A stretch of DNA of 64,000 bases, from the NCBI RefSeq assembly GCF_910589745.1, contig NZ_OU342399.1, positions 930,001 through 994,000 of the forward strand, read 5' to 3'. This DNA is from Candidatus Arcticimaribacter forsetii (GTDB lineage: Bacteria > Bacteroidota > Bacteroidia > Flavobacteriales > Flavobacteriaceae). Shown here in pieces: positions 14,674 through 24,302 of this stretch. Under the pieces are notes generated by a model. It was given only the letters and a program-made list of their open reading frames with translations. It was not told where the DNA came from and did not search any database. The position numbers were made by a program, and so were the translations under genes. Every line of letters begins with the position of its first letter. The stretch's first letter is position 1.

Positions 14674-15288
14674 TTAATCTTTCGATCTGCTTTTTAATTC
14701 ATAGGACGCACTAACAATAAATTGGTTTGGACGTGCATCAATTCTACCTGGCTCAATATCAACTCCATTAACACCAAGGATTTTAATGTCGTTGTCTGTA
14801 AATCCACGTTCATATCTAACTCCTAAACCAAATCTTCCCAAGTTCAAACGGGTTCCTATTTGCAAACCAACAGTGAAATTTTCTTCGACTTCAGTGAGTT
14901 CAATTCCTTCAACATCTTCATTAAGTATATACTGAAAACTAGGACCTGCAAAAACGCTTAAGGGACCAAGAATTTTATAACCTAATAAAACAGGAGCTTC
15001 TATTTTACTAATTCCAATATCTGTGTTTTGAACACCACTATTGATTTTTGTAAATTGAATTTCAGGACGTAAATAAAATAAGAGTAAATCTATTTTGCTG
15101 TAAATTCCAATATGATACCCAGTTTGAGATCCAGCTGACAGATTTGTTTCAGAAAACTCAGTGTAATTAACATCTCCTAAAGAGTCATAATTTAACCCTG
15201 CTTTAACACCAAACTCAAATTGAGCATAGTTTAAAGAGGATATAAATAAAGCAATTAAGGTAAAACTTTTAGTTAATTTCTTAGTCAT
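14674..15288 (-). CDS. Small outer-membrane beta-barrel protein (PorT-like fold)
   Basis: A 204-residue protein with a signal peptide (about residues 1-21, ending SLNYAQ). It begins FEFGVKAGLNYDSLGDV, typical of the small Bacteroidetes OMP beta-barrel group, then alternates strands (GYHIGIYSKI, YLRPEIQF, LSVFAGPSFQY) and ends FIVSASYELKSRSKD. No enzymatic role can be read. It starts 6 bases after the transketolase C-terminal subunit gene on the same strand and is probably co-transcribed with it, although the functions look unrelated. Confidence 0.8.
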   Translation of the reverse strand: MTKKLTKSFTLIALFISSLNYAQFEFGVKAGLNYDSLGDVNYTEFSETNLSAGSQTGYHIGIYSKIDLLLFYLRPEIQFTKINSGVQNTDIGISKIEAPVLLGYKILGPLSVFAGPSFQYILNEDVEGIELTEVEENFTVGLQIGTRLNLGRFGLGVRYERGFTDNDIKILGVNGVDIEPGRIDARPNQFIVSASYELKSRSKD

Positions 15289-15294
15289 ATTCTT

Positions 15295-16248
15295 TTATTT
15301 ACGTTTTATAACTTTTTGAGTAGCCGATACAATAGCATCTTTGTTTAAACCGTACTTTTCCATTAACTGAGCAGGTGTACCAGATTCCCCGAAGGTATCT
15401 TGAGTTGCTATAAACTCTTGAGGTACAGGGTGGTTTAATGAAAGTACTCGTGCAACACTTTCTCCTAAACCTCCTAAATAGTTATGTTCCTCAGCTGTAA
15501 CAACACAACCCGTTTTGGCAACAGATTTTAAAATAATTTCATCATCAAGAGGTTTGATGGTGTGAATATTAATAACTTCAGCTTTAATTCCCTGATCATT
15601 AAGTATTTTGGCAGCTTCAAGGGCTTCCCAAACTAAGTGTCCAGTAGCCACAATAGTAACATCAGAACCTTCTTGTAACAAAATTCCTTTTCCTACCTCA
15701 AACTTCTGATCTACAGGTGTAAAATTAGCTACAGAAGGTCTTCCGAATCTAAGGTAAACAGGTCCTTCGAAATCAGCAATTGCAATTGTAGCTGCTTTAG
15801 TTTGGTTGTAATCACATGTATTGATAACCGTCATTCCAGGAAGCATTTTCATTAATCCAATGTCTTCTAGTATTTGGTGCGTTGCACCATCTTCCCCGAG
15901 AGTAACACCTGCGTGAGATGCACATATTTTTACGTTTTTATCTGAGTATGCAATTGATTGACGAATTTGATCATATACTCTTCCAGTAGAAAAGTTTGCA
16001 AACGTTCCTGTAAATGGAATTTTACCTCCAATTGTTAAGCCAGCTGCAATTCCAATCATATTAGCTTCCGCAATACCTATTTGAAAAAAACGTTCTGGAT
16101 TTTCTTCAATAAACTGATCCATTTTTAGGGATCCTATCAAGTCTGCACACAAGGCAACTACATTTGGATTTGTTCTTCCTAGCTCTGTAAGACCAGCACC
16201 GAAACCTGATCGTGTATCTTTAGAACCTTGATTTATATATTCTATCAT
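15295..16248 (-). CDS. Transketolase, C-terminal subunit
   Basis: A 317-residue protein matching the pyrimidine-binding and C-terminal domains of transketolase. Visible are STRSGFGAGL-like opening (TRSGFGAGLTELG), the Glu-containing GIAEANMIGIAAG, ASHAGVTLGEDGATHQ, and LRFGRPSV. It works with the N-terminal subunit encoded just upstream to move two-carbon units in the pentose phosphate pathway, using thiamine diphosphate at the subunit interface. Split transketolases are common in Bacteroidetes. The gene follows the N-terminal subunit by 30 bases. Confidence 0.93.
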   Translation of the reverse strand: MIEYINQGSKDTRSGFGAGLTELGRTNPNVVALCADLIGSLKMDQFIEENPERFFQIGIAEANMIGIAAGLTIGGKIPFTGTFANFSTGRVYDQIRQSIAYSDKNVKICASHAGVTLGEDGATHQILEDIGLMKMLPGMTVINTCDYNQTKAATIAIADFEGPVYLRFGRPSVANFTPVDQKFEVGKGILLQEGSDVTIVATGHLVWEALEAAKILNDQGIKAEVINIHTIKPLDDEIILKSVAKTGCVVTAEEHNYLGGLGESVARVLSLNHPVPQEFIATQDTFGESGTPAQLMEKYGLNKDAIVSATQKVIKRK

Positions 16249-16278
16249 AATGTTTTTTATTTCTGTTGTTGCAGCTTT

Positions 16279-17124
16279 TTAATAATCTCCTAAAGTTTCT
16301 GGATTCTGGGCTAGAGCACTTTCTAATTGTTCATCATTTGGCGCTTTTCCATGCCATGCGTGTGTATTCATCATAAAGTCAACACCATTACCCATTTCTG
16401 TTTTTAAAAGAATGCAAATCGGTTTTCCTTTTCCAGTCTTAGATTTTGCTTCTTTAAGAGCGGCAGTAATTTGAGATAAATCATTACCATCTTCTACAGT
16501 AAGTACATCCCAACCGAATGAAATGAATTTAGCAGAAAGATCTCCCATTGGCATAACAACATCGGTTGGGCCATCGATTTGTTTTTCATTTAAATCAATT
16601 GTAGCAATAATGTTGTCTACTTTTTTTCCGGCAGCATACATTATAGCTTCCCAATTTTGACCCTCTTGGAGTTCGCCGTCACCAAGAAGCGTGTAAACTA
16701 AATGACTGTCTTTATTGAGTTTTTTTGCTTGTGCAGCTCCAAGAGCTACAGAAAGACCCTGGCCAAGAGAACCAGAAGCCATTCGGATCCCAGGAAGACC
16801 TTCATGAGTTGTTGGATGCCCTTGTAATCTTGAATTTATTAATCTAAACGTATTTAATTCCTCAACTGGAAAATAACCTCTATGAGCTAAAACACTATAA
16901 AAAACAGGAGAAATGTGACCGTTAGAAAGGAAGAATACATCTTCATTTATCCCGTCCATATCAAACCCTTCTTTAAGGTCCATTACTTCGTTATAAAGAC
17001 AAACTAAAAATTCTGTACAGCCTAAAGAACCTCCAGGATGACCTGAATTTACTTTATGTACCATTCTAAGGATGTCTCTTCGTACTTGAGAAACAATTTG
17101 TTCTAATGAGTATTGTGTTTGCAT
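16279..17124 (-). CDS. Transketolase, N-terminal subunit
   Basis: A 281-residue protein carrying the diphosphate-binding domain of transketolase. The thiamine diphosphate motif begins GDGELQEGQNWEA and runs to TIDLNEKQIDG; the early HKVNSGHPGGSLG and HGKAPNDEQ near the end are also family marks. It is the first gene of the split transketolase operon. Divergent from tgt across a 157-base gap. Confidence 0.93.
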   Translation of the reverse strand: MQTQYSLEQIVSQVRRDILRMVHKVNSGHPGGSLGCTEFLVCLYNEVMDLKEGFDMDGINEDVFFLSNGHISPVFYSVLAHRGYFPVEELNTFRLINSRLQGHPTTHEGLPGIRMASGSLGQGLSVALGAAQAKKLNKDSHLVYTLLGDGELQEGQNWEAIMYAAGKKVDNIIATIDLNEKQIDGPTDVVMPMGDLSAKFISFGWDVLTVEDGNDLSQITAALKEAKSKTGKGKPICILLKTEMGNGVDFMMNTHAWHGKAPNDEQLESALAQNPETLGDY

Positions 17125-17257
17125 GAATTCAAATGATATTTAATGCAAAAATACATCTTTGTGAACCATCAACAAACATAAATCGAATACTTATTAACGT
17201 CTTCTTTAACATTTTACTAAAATTTAATTTGAAGGCCCTTGATAGGGGCAAGTTCGT

Positions 17258-17265
17258 TATCTTTG
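17258..17265 (+). promoter_or_regulatory. -7 promoter box TATCTTTG for tgt
   Basis: A TAnnTTTG match 16 bases before the tgt ATG. A TTG occurs 16 bases upstream, shorter than the usual spacing. Confidence 0.5.
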
Positions 17266-17281
17266 GCAATATTTTTTATTT

Positions 17282-18412
17282 ATGAAATTTGAACGTATTG
17301 CAAGTGATCCAAACAGTAAAGCTCGAGCGGGTTCTATCACCACAGATCATGGTGTAGTTGAGACTCCTATTTTTATGCCTGTTGGAACTGCTGCTACAGT
17401 AAAAGGTGTACATCAAAGAGACCTAGAACAAGAAATTAATCCAGACATTATACTCGGAAACACCTATCATTTGTATTTAAGACCTCAAACCGATATCATA
17501 GAAAAGGCAGGAGGATTACATAAATTCATGAATTGGAAGCGCCCCATTCTTACAGATTCAGGAGGATATCAAGTTTATTCACTTTCTGCAAATAGAAAAA
17601 TCAAAGAAGAAGGAGTAAAGTTTAAATCGCATGTAGATGGTTCTTATCATTTTTTTACTCCTGAAAATGTAATTGATATTCAAAGAAAAATAGGTGCAGA
17701 TATAATAATGGCCTTTGATGAATGCACTCCTTATCCCTGTGATTATCGTTATGCAAAAAGATCAATGCATATGACACATAGATGGCTAGAGCGTTGTTTA
17801 ATTCAAAATGAAAAAAGTCCTTTTTTGTATGATTACACTCAAACCTTTTTCCCAATTGTCCAGGGGAGTACTTATAAAGATTTAAGACTTCAGTCTGCTG
17901 AATATATTGCAAGTAAGGGAGCTGAAGGTAACGCTATTGGGGGACTTTCTGTGGGTGAGCCTGCCGAAGAAATGTATGCAATGACCGAAGTTGTTTGTAG
18001 TGTATTACCAGAAGACAAGCCTAGATATTTAATGGGTGTTGGAACTCCTATTAACTTATTAGAAAATGTAGCCCTAGGTGTGGATATGTTTGATTGTGTT
18101 ATGCCAACTCGAAACGCTAGAAATGGGATGTTGTTTACAGCAGAGGGTACAATAAATATTAAAAACAAAAAATGGGAAGACGATTTTTCAATGATCGATC
18201 CTGCTGGTTATACTTTTGTTGATACAGATTATTCAAAAGCGTATCTTAGACACCTCTTTAAAGTAAATGAAATGCTTGGAAAGCAAATTGCTACAATACA
18301 TAATTTAGGGTTCTATTTATGGTTGATGCGAGAAGCTAGAAAACGAATAATTGCTGGAGATTTTTATAGTTGGAAAGAAAAAATGGTTAAAAACATGGAT
18401 AAACGTCTATAG
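17282..18412 (+). CDS. tgt: tRNA-guanine(34) transglycosylase (zinc cysteines absent)
   Basis: A 376-residue TIM-barrel enzyme that swaps guanine for the queuosine precursor at position 34 of Asp, Asn, His and Tyr tRNAs. Catalytic and binding segments are present: NTYHLYLRPQ, ILTDSGGYQVYSL with the active-site Asp, GGLSVGEP, and MFDCVMPTRNARNG. The usual C-terminal zinc site Cys-x-Cys-x2-Cys is missing: the aligned stretch reads DPAGYTFVDTDYS, with Gly, Thr and Asp at the three Cys positions, while the fourth ligand His (TIHNLGFY) is kept. I believe this loss is general in Bacteroidetes Tgt. The permease gene follows after 2 bases. Confidence 0.95.
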   Translation: MKFERIASDPNSKARAGSITTDHGVVETPIFMPVGTAATVKGVHQRDLEQEINPDIILGNTYHLYLRPQTDIIEKAGGLHKFMNWKRPILTDSGGYQVYSLSANRKIKEEGVKFKSHVDGSYHFFTPENVIDIQRKIGADIIMAFDECTPYPCDYRYAKRSMHMTHRWLERCLIQNEKSPFLYDYTQTFFPIVQGSTYKDLRLQSAEYIASKGAEGNAIGGLSVGEPAEEMYAMTEVVCSVLPEDKPRYLMGVGTPINLLENVALGVDMFDCVMPTRNARNGMLFTAEGTINIKNKKWEDDFSMIDPAGYTFVDTDYSKAYLRHLFKVNEMLGKQIATIHNLGFYLWLMREARKRIIAGDFYSWKEKMVKNMDKRL

Positions 18413-18414
18413 CT

Positions 18415-19494
18415 TTGTTAAAAAAAATTGACCTCTATATAATTAAACGCTACATAGGAACATTCTCTGTTATGTTACTCCTATTCATTCCTATTGGAAT
18501 AATGGTAGATGTCTCTGAGAAAATTGACAAGTTTAAAGAAAAAGAAGTCCCCCTTGAAGCAATTATAGATTACTATTTAGATTTTACTTGGTATTTTGGG
18601 AATCTGCTATATCCTGTTTTTTTATTTTTATCCATCATCTGGTTTACTTCCAAACTGGCTAATAATTCAGAAGTTATAGCCATTTTGAGTTCAGGAGTAT
18701 CTTTTTATAGATATTTAAGACCTTTTTTAATTGCAGCTGCAGCAATCTCTACAACTGCGTTCCTAGCAGGAATGTTTATAGTCCCTCAGGCAAGCAAAGG
18801 GTTTAAAGAATTTAAGCATAAATACATCAGCAGAAAAAAAGATGATCGAACAACCTCTAATCTTTACAAACAGATTAATGACAATGAATATGTTTATGTA
18901 AGTAGTTATAACCCAAAAAGAAAAAGAGGGAATAATTTTACTTTAGAACATTTTGAAGGAGAGCAATTAAAATTTAAAATCTTTGCTCAGACGATTCGTT
19001 GGATCGATAAAGATTCTAATTTTAGGCTTATAAATTACAGAAAAAGAACCATAAACGAGATGGGTGAAGTATTTGAACAAGAAAACCGAAAAGACACCCT
19101 CTTTGATTTTGAAATTCAAGACTTAGCACCCTTAAATTATTTAGCGGAAACACTGCCTTTAGGGGAACTAAACGATTTCATAGCAGAGGAAGAGCGAAGC
19201 GGATCTCCACTGATAGATCTACATCTTTTAGCCAGACATAAGCGTTACAGTATCCCACTTTCTGTTTTTGTACTTACAATAATTGCCGTTGCTGTTTCTT
19301 CATTTAAAAGAAGAGGAGGAATGGGGGTTAATCTTGCTTTTGGAATTATAACCGGTTTTACTTTTATATTTTTTGACAAAATATTTGGAGTTATGGTTGA
19401 TAAAACTGACATGTCACCCGCAATTGGAGCCTGGCTCCCTCTTGGTCTATTTGGAATTCTTGCAATTGTATTACTAAGTTATGCTAAGCGTTAG
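18415..19494 (+). CDS. LptF/LptG-family lipopolysaccharide export permease
   Basis: A 359-residue inner-membrane protein that, with LptB, pulls lipopolysaccharide from the inner membrane toward the outer membrane. It has the family layout: LKKIDLYIIKRYIGTF at the N-terminus, three helices, a large periplasmic beta-jellyroll (about residues 130-265), and three more helices at the C-terminus. Whether it is F or G cannot be decided. The start is TTG at 18415, two bases after the tgt stop; no ATG gives the conserved N-terminus. It overlaps the next gene by 14 bases. Confidence 0.85.
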   Translation: MLKKIDLYIIKRYIGTFSVMLLLFIPIGIMVDVSEKIDKFKEKEVPLEAIIDYYLDFTWYFGNLLYPVFLFLSIIWFTSKLANNSEVIAILSSGVSFYRYLRPFLIAAAAISTTAFLAGMFIVPQASKGFKEFKHKYISRKKDDRTTSNLYKQINDNEYVYVSSYNPKRKRGNNFTLEHFEGEQLKFKIFAQTIRWIDKDSNFRLINYRKRTINEMGEVFEQENRKDTLFDFEIQDLAPLNYLAETLPLGELNDFIAEEERSGSPLIDLHLLARHKRYSIPLSVFVLTIIAVAVSSFKRRGGMGVNLAFGIITGFTFIFFDKIFGVMVDKTDMSPAIGAWLPLGLFGILAIVLLSYAKR

Positions 19495-20380
19495 ATCAAA
19501 AAGTCTCATCCACTTACACTTTTTAATTTTTATTTGGGGATTTACTTCCATACTAGGAGCATTAATTCAAAAAAGTTCATTTGAAATTGTTTTGTTCAGA
19601 GTTATTATAGCCTCTTTAATTATAGGTTTATATTTCATTTTTTTTAAACCACGTTATTTTCTAGTTAAACCCAAGGCACTCCTTAGTTTTCTCTTAGGCG
19701 GATTGCTTATTTCTATTCATTGGATTTTATTTTTTTATGCCATAAAAATTTCATCCGTTTCAATAACCCTCTCTGTTTTGTCATCAGCATCTTTAATGAC
19801 TTCTTTTTTGGAGCCCATTTTTTACAAAAGAAAAATAAGAGGGTATGAAGTGTTTTTTGGAGCACTGGTAATTCTTGGGCTGGGTTTGATATTTAGAGCG
19901 GAAAGAGACTCGTCTTTAGGGATATACATTGCTCTTTTGTCTACATTATTATCGGTTTTGTTTACGCTGCTCAATGGAAAATTAATAGAAAATAATGAAG
20001 CAGCTTCAATCTCATTTTATCAGCTAGTAATGGGTAGTCTAGCTTTGCTCTTATGGCTTGTTTTTTCAATGGAAATCCCAGAAAATATATTTGTATGGAA
20101 TGGATATGATGCTTTATGGATGTTTCTACTAGCTTCAATTTGTACAGCCTATGCTTTTATTGCCTCTGTAGAAATTATGAAAGAGCTGACCCCTTACACA
20201 ATAATGATTTCATTAAATATGGAACCTATTTATGCTATTCTTTTTTCAATTTATATCTTTGGCGAAAAAGAAATAATGAGTTTTAATTTTTACATTGGTG
20301 TAATTATTATACTCACCTCAGTAATAGGAAATGGTATTTATAAGGCACGCAAATCAAAAAAAACTAGCTCCAATTACTAA
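19481..20380 (+). CDS. EamA/DMT-superfamily transporter
   Basis: A 299-residue inner-membrane protein with about ten hydrophobic helices arranged as two EamA repeats ([15 protein letters not shown] near the start of the first; [18 protein letters not shown] in the second). It ends with a Lys-rich cytoplasmic tail. DMT transporters move amino acids, nucleosides or other metabolites; the substrate is unknown. The start overlaps the LptF/G gene by 14 bases, which suggests one operon tgt-lptF/G-eamA. Confidence 0.85.
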   Translation: MLSVRSKSLIHLHFLIFIWGFTSILGALIQKSSFEIVLFRVIIASLIIGLYFIFFKPRYFLVKPKALLSFLLGGLLISIHWILFFYAIKISSVSITLSVLSSASLMTSFLEPIFYKRKIRGYEVFFGALVILGLGLIFRAERDSSLGIYIALLSTLLSVLFTLLNGKLIENNEAASISFYQLVMGSLALLLWLVFSMEIPENIFVWNGYDALWMFLLASICTAYAFIASVEIMKELTPYTIMISLNMEPIYAILFSIYIFGEKEIMSFNFYIGVIIILTSVIGNGIYKARKSKKTSSNY

Positions 20381-20412
20381 AAATTTATACTTTAGCTCTC
20401 AATTTAATTATT

Positions 20413-21366
20413 ATGGAATATTTAGACTTTGAACTACCTGTAAAAGATATTATCGATCAACTAGATAAATGCAAAATTATAGGAAATGAAAGCCAAATAG
20501 ATGTAACTGACACTTGTGATCAGTTAGAGAAAAAATTAATAGAAACAAAGAAAGATATTTACGAAAACTTAACTGCTTGGCAGCGAGTTCAATTATCAAG
20601 ACACCCTTCTAGACCCTACACATTAGACTACATTAAAGCGATTTGCGGGGATACTTTTTTAGAATTACATGGCGATCGAAACGTTAAAGACGATAAAGCT
20701 ATGATTGGAGGTCTTGGAAAAATTGGTAATCAATCTTTCATGTTTATAGGTACTCAAAAAGGATATAATACAACAACCCGAAAATATAGGAACTTCGGAA
20801 TGGCAAATCCAGAAGGTTATCGTAAAGCATTACGCTTAATGAAATCCGCAGAAAAATTCGGCATTCCAATTGTTACCTTTGTAGATACACCGGGAGCCTA
20901 TCCTGGACTTGAAGCAGAAGAACGCGGCCAAGGAGAAGCAATTGCTCGTAATATTTTTGAAATGCTCTCCATTAAAGTACCTGTTATAACGATTATAATA
21001 GGAGAAGGAGCTTCTGGTGGAGCTCTAGGAATTGGAGTGGGTGATCGTGTTTTTATGCTCGAAAACACTTGGTATTCTGTAATATCTCCTGAATCTTGCT
21101 CATCAATTTTATGGAGAAGTTGGGAGTACAAAGAAAAAGCTGCTGATTCCCTCAAGCTTACAGCTACAGACATGAAAAAGTCAAAACTCATCGATAAAAT
21201 CATAAAAGAACCACTTGGTGGAGCTCATTATGATCGTGAAAAAACATTTAAATCTGTGGAAAATGAGATTCTTAAAGCTTTCAAGGCATTAGATTTAATG
21301 GATGCTTCCGAGTTGGTAAATACCAGAAGAGCAAAGTTCATTGAAATGGGTGTTTTTGACGGATAA
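20413..21366 (+). CDS. accA: Acetyl-CoA carboxylase carboxyltransferase subunit alpha
   Basis: A 317-residue subunit of the enzyme that makes malonyl-CoA for fatty-acid synthesis. Full family length, with [37 protein letters not shown] and the oxyanion-hole region [15 protein letters not shown]. It pairs with AccD, which is not in this window. Single gene with a weak TACTTTAG promoter-like box upstream. Confidence 0.96.
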   Translation: MEYLDFELPVKDIIDQLDKCKIIGNESQIDVTDTCDQLEKKLIETKKDIYENLTAWQRVQLSRHPSRPYTLDYIKAICGDTFLELHGDRNVKDDKAMIGGLGKIGNQSFMFIGTQKGYNTTTRKYRNFGMANPEGYRKALRLMKSAEKFGIPIVTFVDTPGAYPGLEAEERGQGEAIARNIFEMLSIKVPVITIIIGEGASGGALGIGVGDRVFMLENTWYSVISPESCSSILWRSWEYKEKAADSLKLTATDMKKSKLIDKIIKEPLGGAHYDREKTFKSVENEILKAFKALDLMDASELVNTRRAKFIEMGVFDG

Positions 21367-21480
21367 ATTTCTGTTATTAACAATTTAAAATAGTTATAAA
21401 CTACCTTTTGTTTATACTTGGGTTATATCTATAAGGTTTATTTTAATTGACTTTTATCTAAATATTTTTACTTTCGATTA

Positions 21481-22995
21481 ATGGAAAACAGAAAGCCAAT
21501 TATTGCTCCAGCCGTATCTGCTGGGAGCCTTGTTAATTTAGAACGCGGTAAAATTCCCCCACAAGCTGTCGATTTGGAAGAGGCGGTAATTGGAGCAATG
21601 CTTATTGATAAAAAAGGGGTTGACGAGGTGATTGATATCCTTCAACCGGAAGCTTTTTATAAAGAAGCTAATCAACATATTTTTACTGCAATTCATGCAC
21701 TCTTTGAAACTTCTGAACCAATAGATTTACTTACGGTTTCAGCACAACTTCGTAAAATGGGGTTGCTCGAAAAAGTAGGGGGTGATTTTTATCTTGTTCA
21801 GTTATCCAAAAAAGTATCTACCTCTGCCCATATTGAGTTCCATGCTCGAATCATCTTACAAAAATTCATCCAAAGGAGTTTGATTAAAATTTCAAATGAA
21901 ATTATTGAAGATGCCTTCAAAGAATCCATAGATGTTTTTGACTTATTAGATGTTGCAGAATCAAAACTTTATGATGTTACACAAGGAAACATAAAGAAAT
22001 CCTCTGAAACAGCTCAAAATCTTGTTATACAAGCTAAAAAACGGATCGAAGAAATTGCAAAGCGGGATGGTCTAAGTGGAGTTGCCACAGGATTTGAAAA
22101 GTTAGATGCATTAACATCTGGCTGGCAGCCTTCAGATTTAATCATTATTGCAGCTCGACCTGGTATGGGTAAAACAGCTTTAACACTCTCTATGGCAAGA
22201 AATATCGCCGTAACTAAACAAACACCTGTTGCTTTCTTTTCCTTAGAGATGTCTTCCGTACAGCTAATAACAAGGCTTATTTCATCGGAGACTGGTTTGT
22301 CCTCAGAAAAATTAAGAACTGGTAAATTAGCAAGTCACGAATGGGAACAACTAAATGTTAAGGTTGGAGACTTAGAAAGAGCCCCGTTGTTTATAGATGA
22401 CACTCCTTCCTTGTCAATTTTTGATTTAAGAGCAAAAGCGAGACGTTTGTCTTCTCAGCACGGTATTAAACTAATTGTAGTAGATTACCTTCAGTTAATG
22501 ACTGCAGGAACTTCAAATAAATCAGGTAATAGGGAACAAGAAATTTCAACAATTTCAAGAAACTTAAAAGCTTTGGCAAAGGAATTGAATATTCCAGTTA
22601 TTGCTCTTTCACAGCTCTCTCGTGCTGTAGAAACTAGGGGAGGGACTAAGCGACCGTTGCTTTCAGATCTTCGTGAATCTGGTGCAATTGAGCAGGATGC
22701 AGATATTGTTTCTTTTATTTACAGACCTGAATATTATGGGATTGATGAATGGGATGATGATGAAAGAACACCTTCTGAGGGGCAGGCAGAATTTATTGTT
22801 GCAAAGCACCGTAACGGAGGTTTAGATAATATTCGATTAAAATTTATTGGTAATCTAGGTAAGTTCGATAATTTAGAAAGTTTCGATTCACCTTTTGAAT
22901 TTCAATCTAAAATGAATGAATCACCTATAAACCCAAGTTCACTTCCAAACCTAAATGATGCTTTTGGGGATGGCGACGATGATATGCCTTTTTAA
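21481..22995 (+). CDS. dnaB: Replicative DNA helicase
   Basis: A 504-residue hexameric helicase. The N-terminal domain (about residues 25-130, PPQAVDLEEAVIGAML) binds primase; the RecA-like motor has Walker A ARPGMGKTA and Walker B LIVVDYLQLM, followed by ALSQLSRAVE and DLRESGAIEQDAD. There is no intein interruption. The gene ends at a strong hairpin shared with the convergent rplT. Confidence 0.97.
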   Translation: MENRKPIIAPAVSAGSLVNLERGKIPPQAVDLEEAVIGAMLIDKKGVDEVIDILQPEAFYKEANQHIFTAIHALFETSEPIDLLTVSAQLRKMGLLEKVGGDFYLVQLSKKVSTSAHIEFHARIILQKFIQRSLIKISNEIIEDAFKESIDVFDLLDVAESKLYDVTQGNIKKSSETAQNLVIQAKKRIEEIAKRDGLSGVATGFEKLDALTSGWQPSDLIIIAARPGMGKTALTLSMARNIAVTKQTPVAFFSLEMSSVQLITRLISSETGLSSEKLRTGKLASHEWEQLNVKVGDLERAPLFIDDTPSLSIFDLRAKARRLSSQHGIKLIVVDYLQLMTAGTSNKSGNREQEISTISRNLKALAKELNIPVIALSQLSRAVETRGGTKRPLLSDLRESGAIEQDADIVSFIYRPEYYGIDEWDDDERTPSEGQAEFIVAKHRNGGLDNIRLKFIGNLGKFDNLESFDSPFEFQSKMNESPINPSSLPNLNDAFGDGDDDMPF

Positions 22996-23012
22996 AATTA
23001 TTTAGAATAAAA

Positions 23013-23046
23013 CAAAAAAAAATCAGCCATTGGCTGATTTTTTTTT
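23013..23046. terminator. Bidirectional terminator between dnaB and rplT
   Basis: Hairpin AATCAGCCA / TGGCTGATT (23021-23039) with a run of A before and a run of T after, so it can stop transcription from both sides. It serves dnaB (plus) and the thrS-infC-rpmI-rplT operon (minus). Confidence 0.85.
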
Positions 23047-23065
23047 GAGTACTAATTGTGAGTGT

Positions 23066-23410
23066 TTATTTTATTTTGTCAACAACAGCTTTGAAAGCAT
23101 CAGGATGATTCATAGCTAAATCTGCCAACACCTTACGGTTTAGCTCGATTTCATTAGCTTTTACTGCTCCCATAAACTGACTGTAAGACAATCCGTGAAG
23201 ACGTGCTGCAGCATTTATACGAGTAATCCAAAGTGATCTGAAGTTTCTCTTGTTTGTTTTTCTATCACGGTAAGCATAAAGCATTGCTTTATCTACTGCG
23301 TTTTTGGCAACCGTCCATACATTTTTACGGCGACCGAAGTATCCTTTTGCTTGTTTAAGGACTTTTTTTCTGCGTGCTCTTTTGGCAACTGCGTTTACTG
23401 ATCTTGGCAT
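23066..23410 (-). CDS. rplT: Ribosomal protein bL20
   Basis: A 114-residue large-subunit protein that binds 23S rRNA early in assembly. The opening [19 protein letters not shown], then GYFGRRKN and [17 protein letters not shown], are diagnostic. It is the last gene of the thrS-infC-rpmI-rplT operon. In other bacteria bL20 represses its own operon by binding mRNA; a hairpin-rich 98-base gap before this gene could serve that role. Confidence 0.97.
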   Translation of the reverse strand: MPRSVNAVAKRARRKKVLKQAKGYFGRRKNVWTVAKNAVDKAMLYAYRDRKTNKRNFRSLWITRINAAARLHGLSYSQFMGAVKANEIELNRKVLADLAMNHPDAFKAVVDKIK

Positions 23411-23523
23411 ATTTTTTTCTGTTTTGTTAAAGGCGGTAGAATGAACTACACTTTTTTATTTAGTGCCCATAACAGGGTTAACATTTGTTTGAACCTAAGA
23501 GAACTACGTTATTGTAAGCGTAG
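23411..23523 (-). promoter_or_regulatory. Hairpin-rich rpmI-rplT gap, possible bL20 control site
   Basis: The RNA of this gap can form a hairpin CTACG/CGTAG (arms at 23519-23523 and 23504-23508) that encloses the rpmI stop codon, and a second CCC/GGG hairpin near 23467-23478. Position fits a bL20-responsive element, but I see no proof of the bL20 binding fold. Confidence 0.35.
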
Positions 23524-23706
23524 TTGCGTCTTGATACTTTTTACATCGCTTTCATGAACTAATCCTGAATGAGTCAATTTAAGCTTTCGCTTTTTAGACT
23601 TCTTCGTTAAGATATGGCTCTTAAACGCATGCTTTCTTTTGATTTTACCAGTTCCTGTAAGCTTGAAACGCTTTTTGGCACTGGATTTTGTTTTCATTTT
23701 AGGCAT
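23509..23706 (-). CDS. rpmI: Ribosomal protein bL35
   Basis: A 65-residue, strongly basic protein of the large subunit, full length for the family. [18 protein letters not shown] and the [19 protein letters not shown] stretch are typical. It sits 25 bases after infC and its stop codon is inside a predicted hairpin. Confidence 0.96.
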   Translation of the reverse strand: MPKMKTKSSAKKRFKLTGTGKIKRKHAFKSHILTKKSKKRKLKLTHSGLVHESDVKSIKTQLRLQ

Positions 23707-23731
23707 TCTATAAATATTAAATTAGTACTCT

Positions 23732-24286
23732 TTATTTTTTCTTTGGGCTAATGAACATGGTCATTCTTTTTCCTTCTAACTTAGGAAGTTGTTCAACTTT
23801 CCCTAAATCTTCAAGATCTTGAGCTAAACGTAACAAAAGAATCTGACCTTGTTCTTTAAAAACAATTGATCTTCCTTTAAAGAATACAAACGCTTTAAGC
23901 TTAGCACCTTCTGTTAAGAACTTAATAGCGTGTTTTTTCTTAAACTCATAATCATGCTCGTCGGTCTGAGGACCAAAACGAATTTCTTTAATGATTACTT
24001 TTGTTGCTTTAGATTTTAGCGCTTTGTCTCTTTTCTTTTGTTCGTATAAAAATTTCTTGTATTCAAGAATTTTACACACAGGAGGGGTTGCATTAGGAGA
24101 TATTTCAACTAAGTCTAATTCAAGCTCACGTGCAAGCGCAAGTGCTTTTGGTAAGCTATAAACTCCAATTTCCACATTATCTCCAACCAAGCGAATTTCT
24201 TGTGCGGTAATTTTTTGGTTGATCTTATGGGGATCTACTTTAATTACACGTCCTGGACGATTGGTCCTTTTTCTCCGTATTGCTAT
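23732..24286 (-). CDS. infC: Translation initiation factor IF-3, predicted AUA start
   Basis: Encodes 184 residues if translation starts at ATA (complement of 24284-24286). This gives [18 protein letters not shown] then [23 protein letters not shown], the conserved N-domain of IF-3. No ATG, GTG or TTG exists in frame between the upstream stop and the conserved region; the first TTG (24190) would remove the N-domain start. IF-3 keeps the initiator tRNA and rejects poor start codons, and infC genes elsewhere use AUU, which gives self-regulation. A purine-rich AGAAAG lies just upstream. It follows thrS by 16 bases and precedes rpmI. Confidence 0.9.
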   Translation of the reverse strand: MAIRRKRTNRPGRVIKVDPHKINQKITAQEIRLVGDNVEIGVYSLPKALALARELELDLVEISPNATPPVCKILEYKKFLYEQKKRDKALKSKATKVIIKEIRFGPQTDEHDYEFKKKHAIKFLTEGAKLKAFVFFKGRSIVFKEQGQILLLRLAQDLEDLGKVEQLPKLEGKRMTMFISPKKK

Positions 24287-24302
24287 GACTTTCTATTTTT
24301 AA

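Noticed and set aside
21481-22995. Intein in dnaB
   Set aside because: Walker motifs and the C-terminal domain run without insertion; length is normal.
24190-24286. infC starting at TTG 24190
   Set aside because: That start would remove the conserved IF-3 N-terminal segment [12 protein letters not shown], which is in frame upstream.
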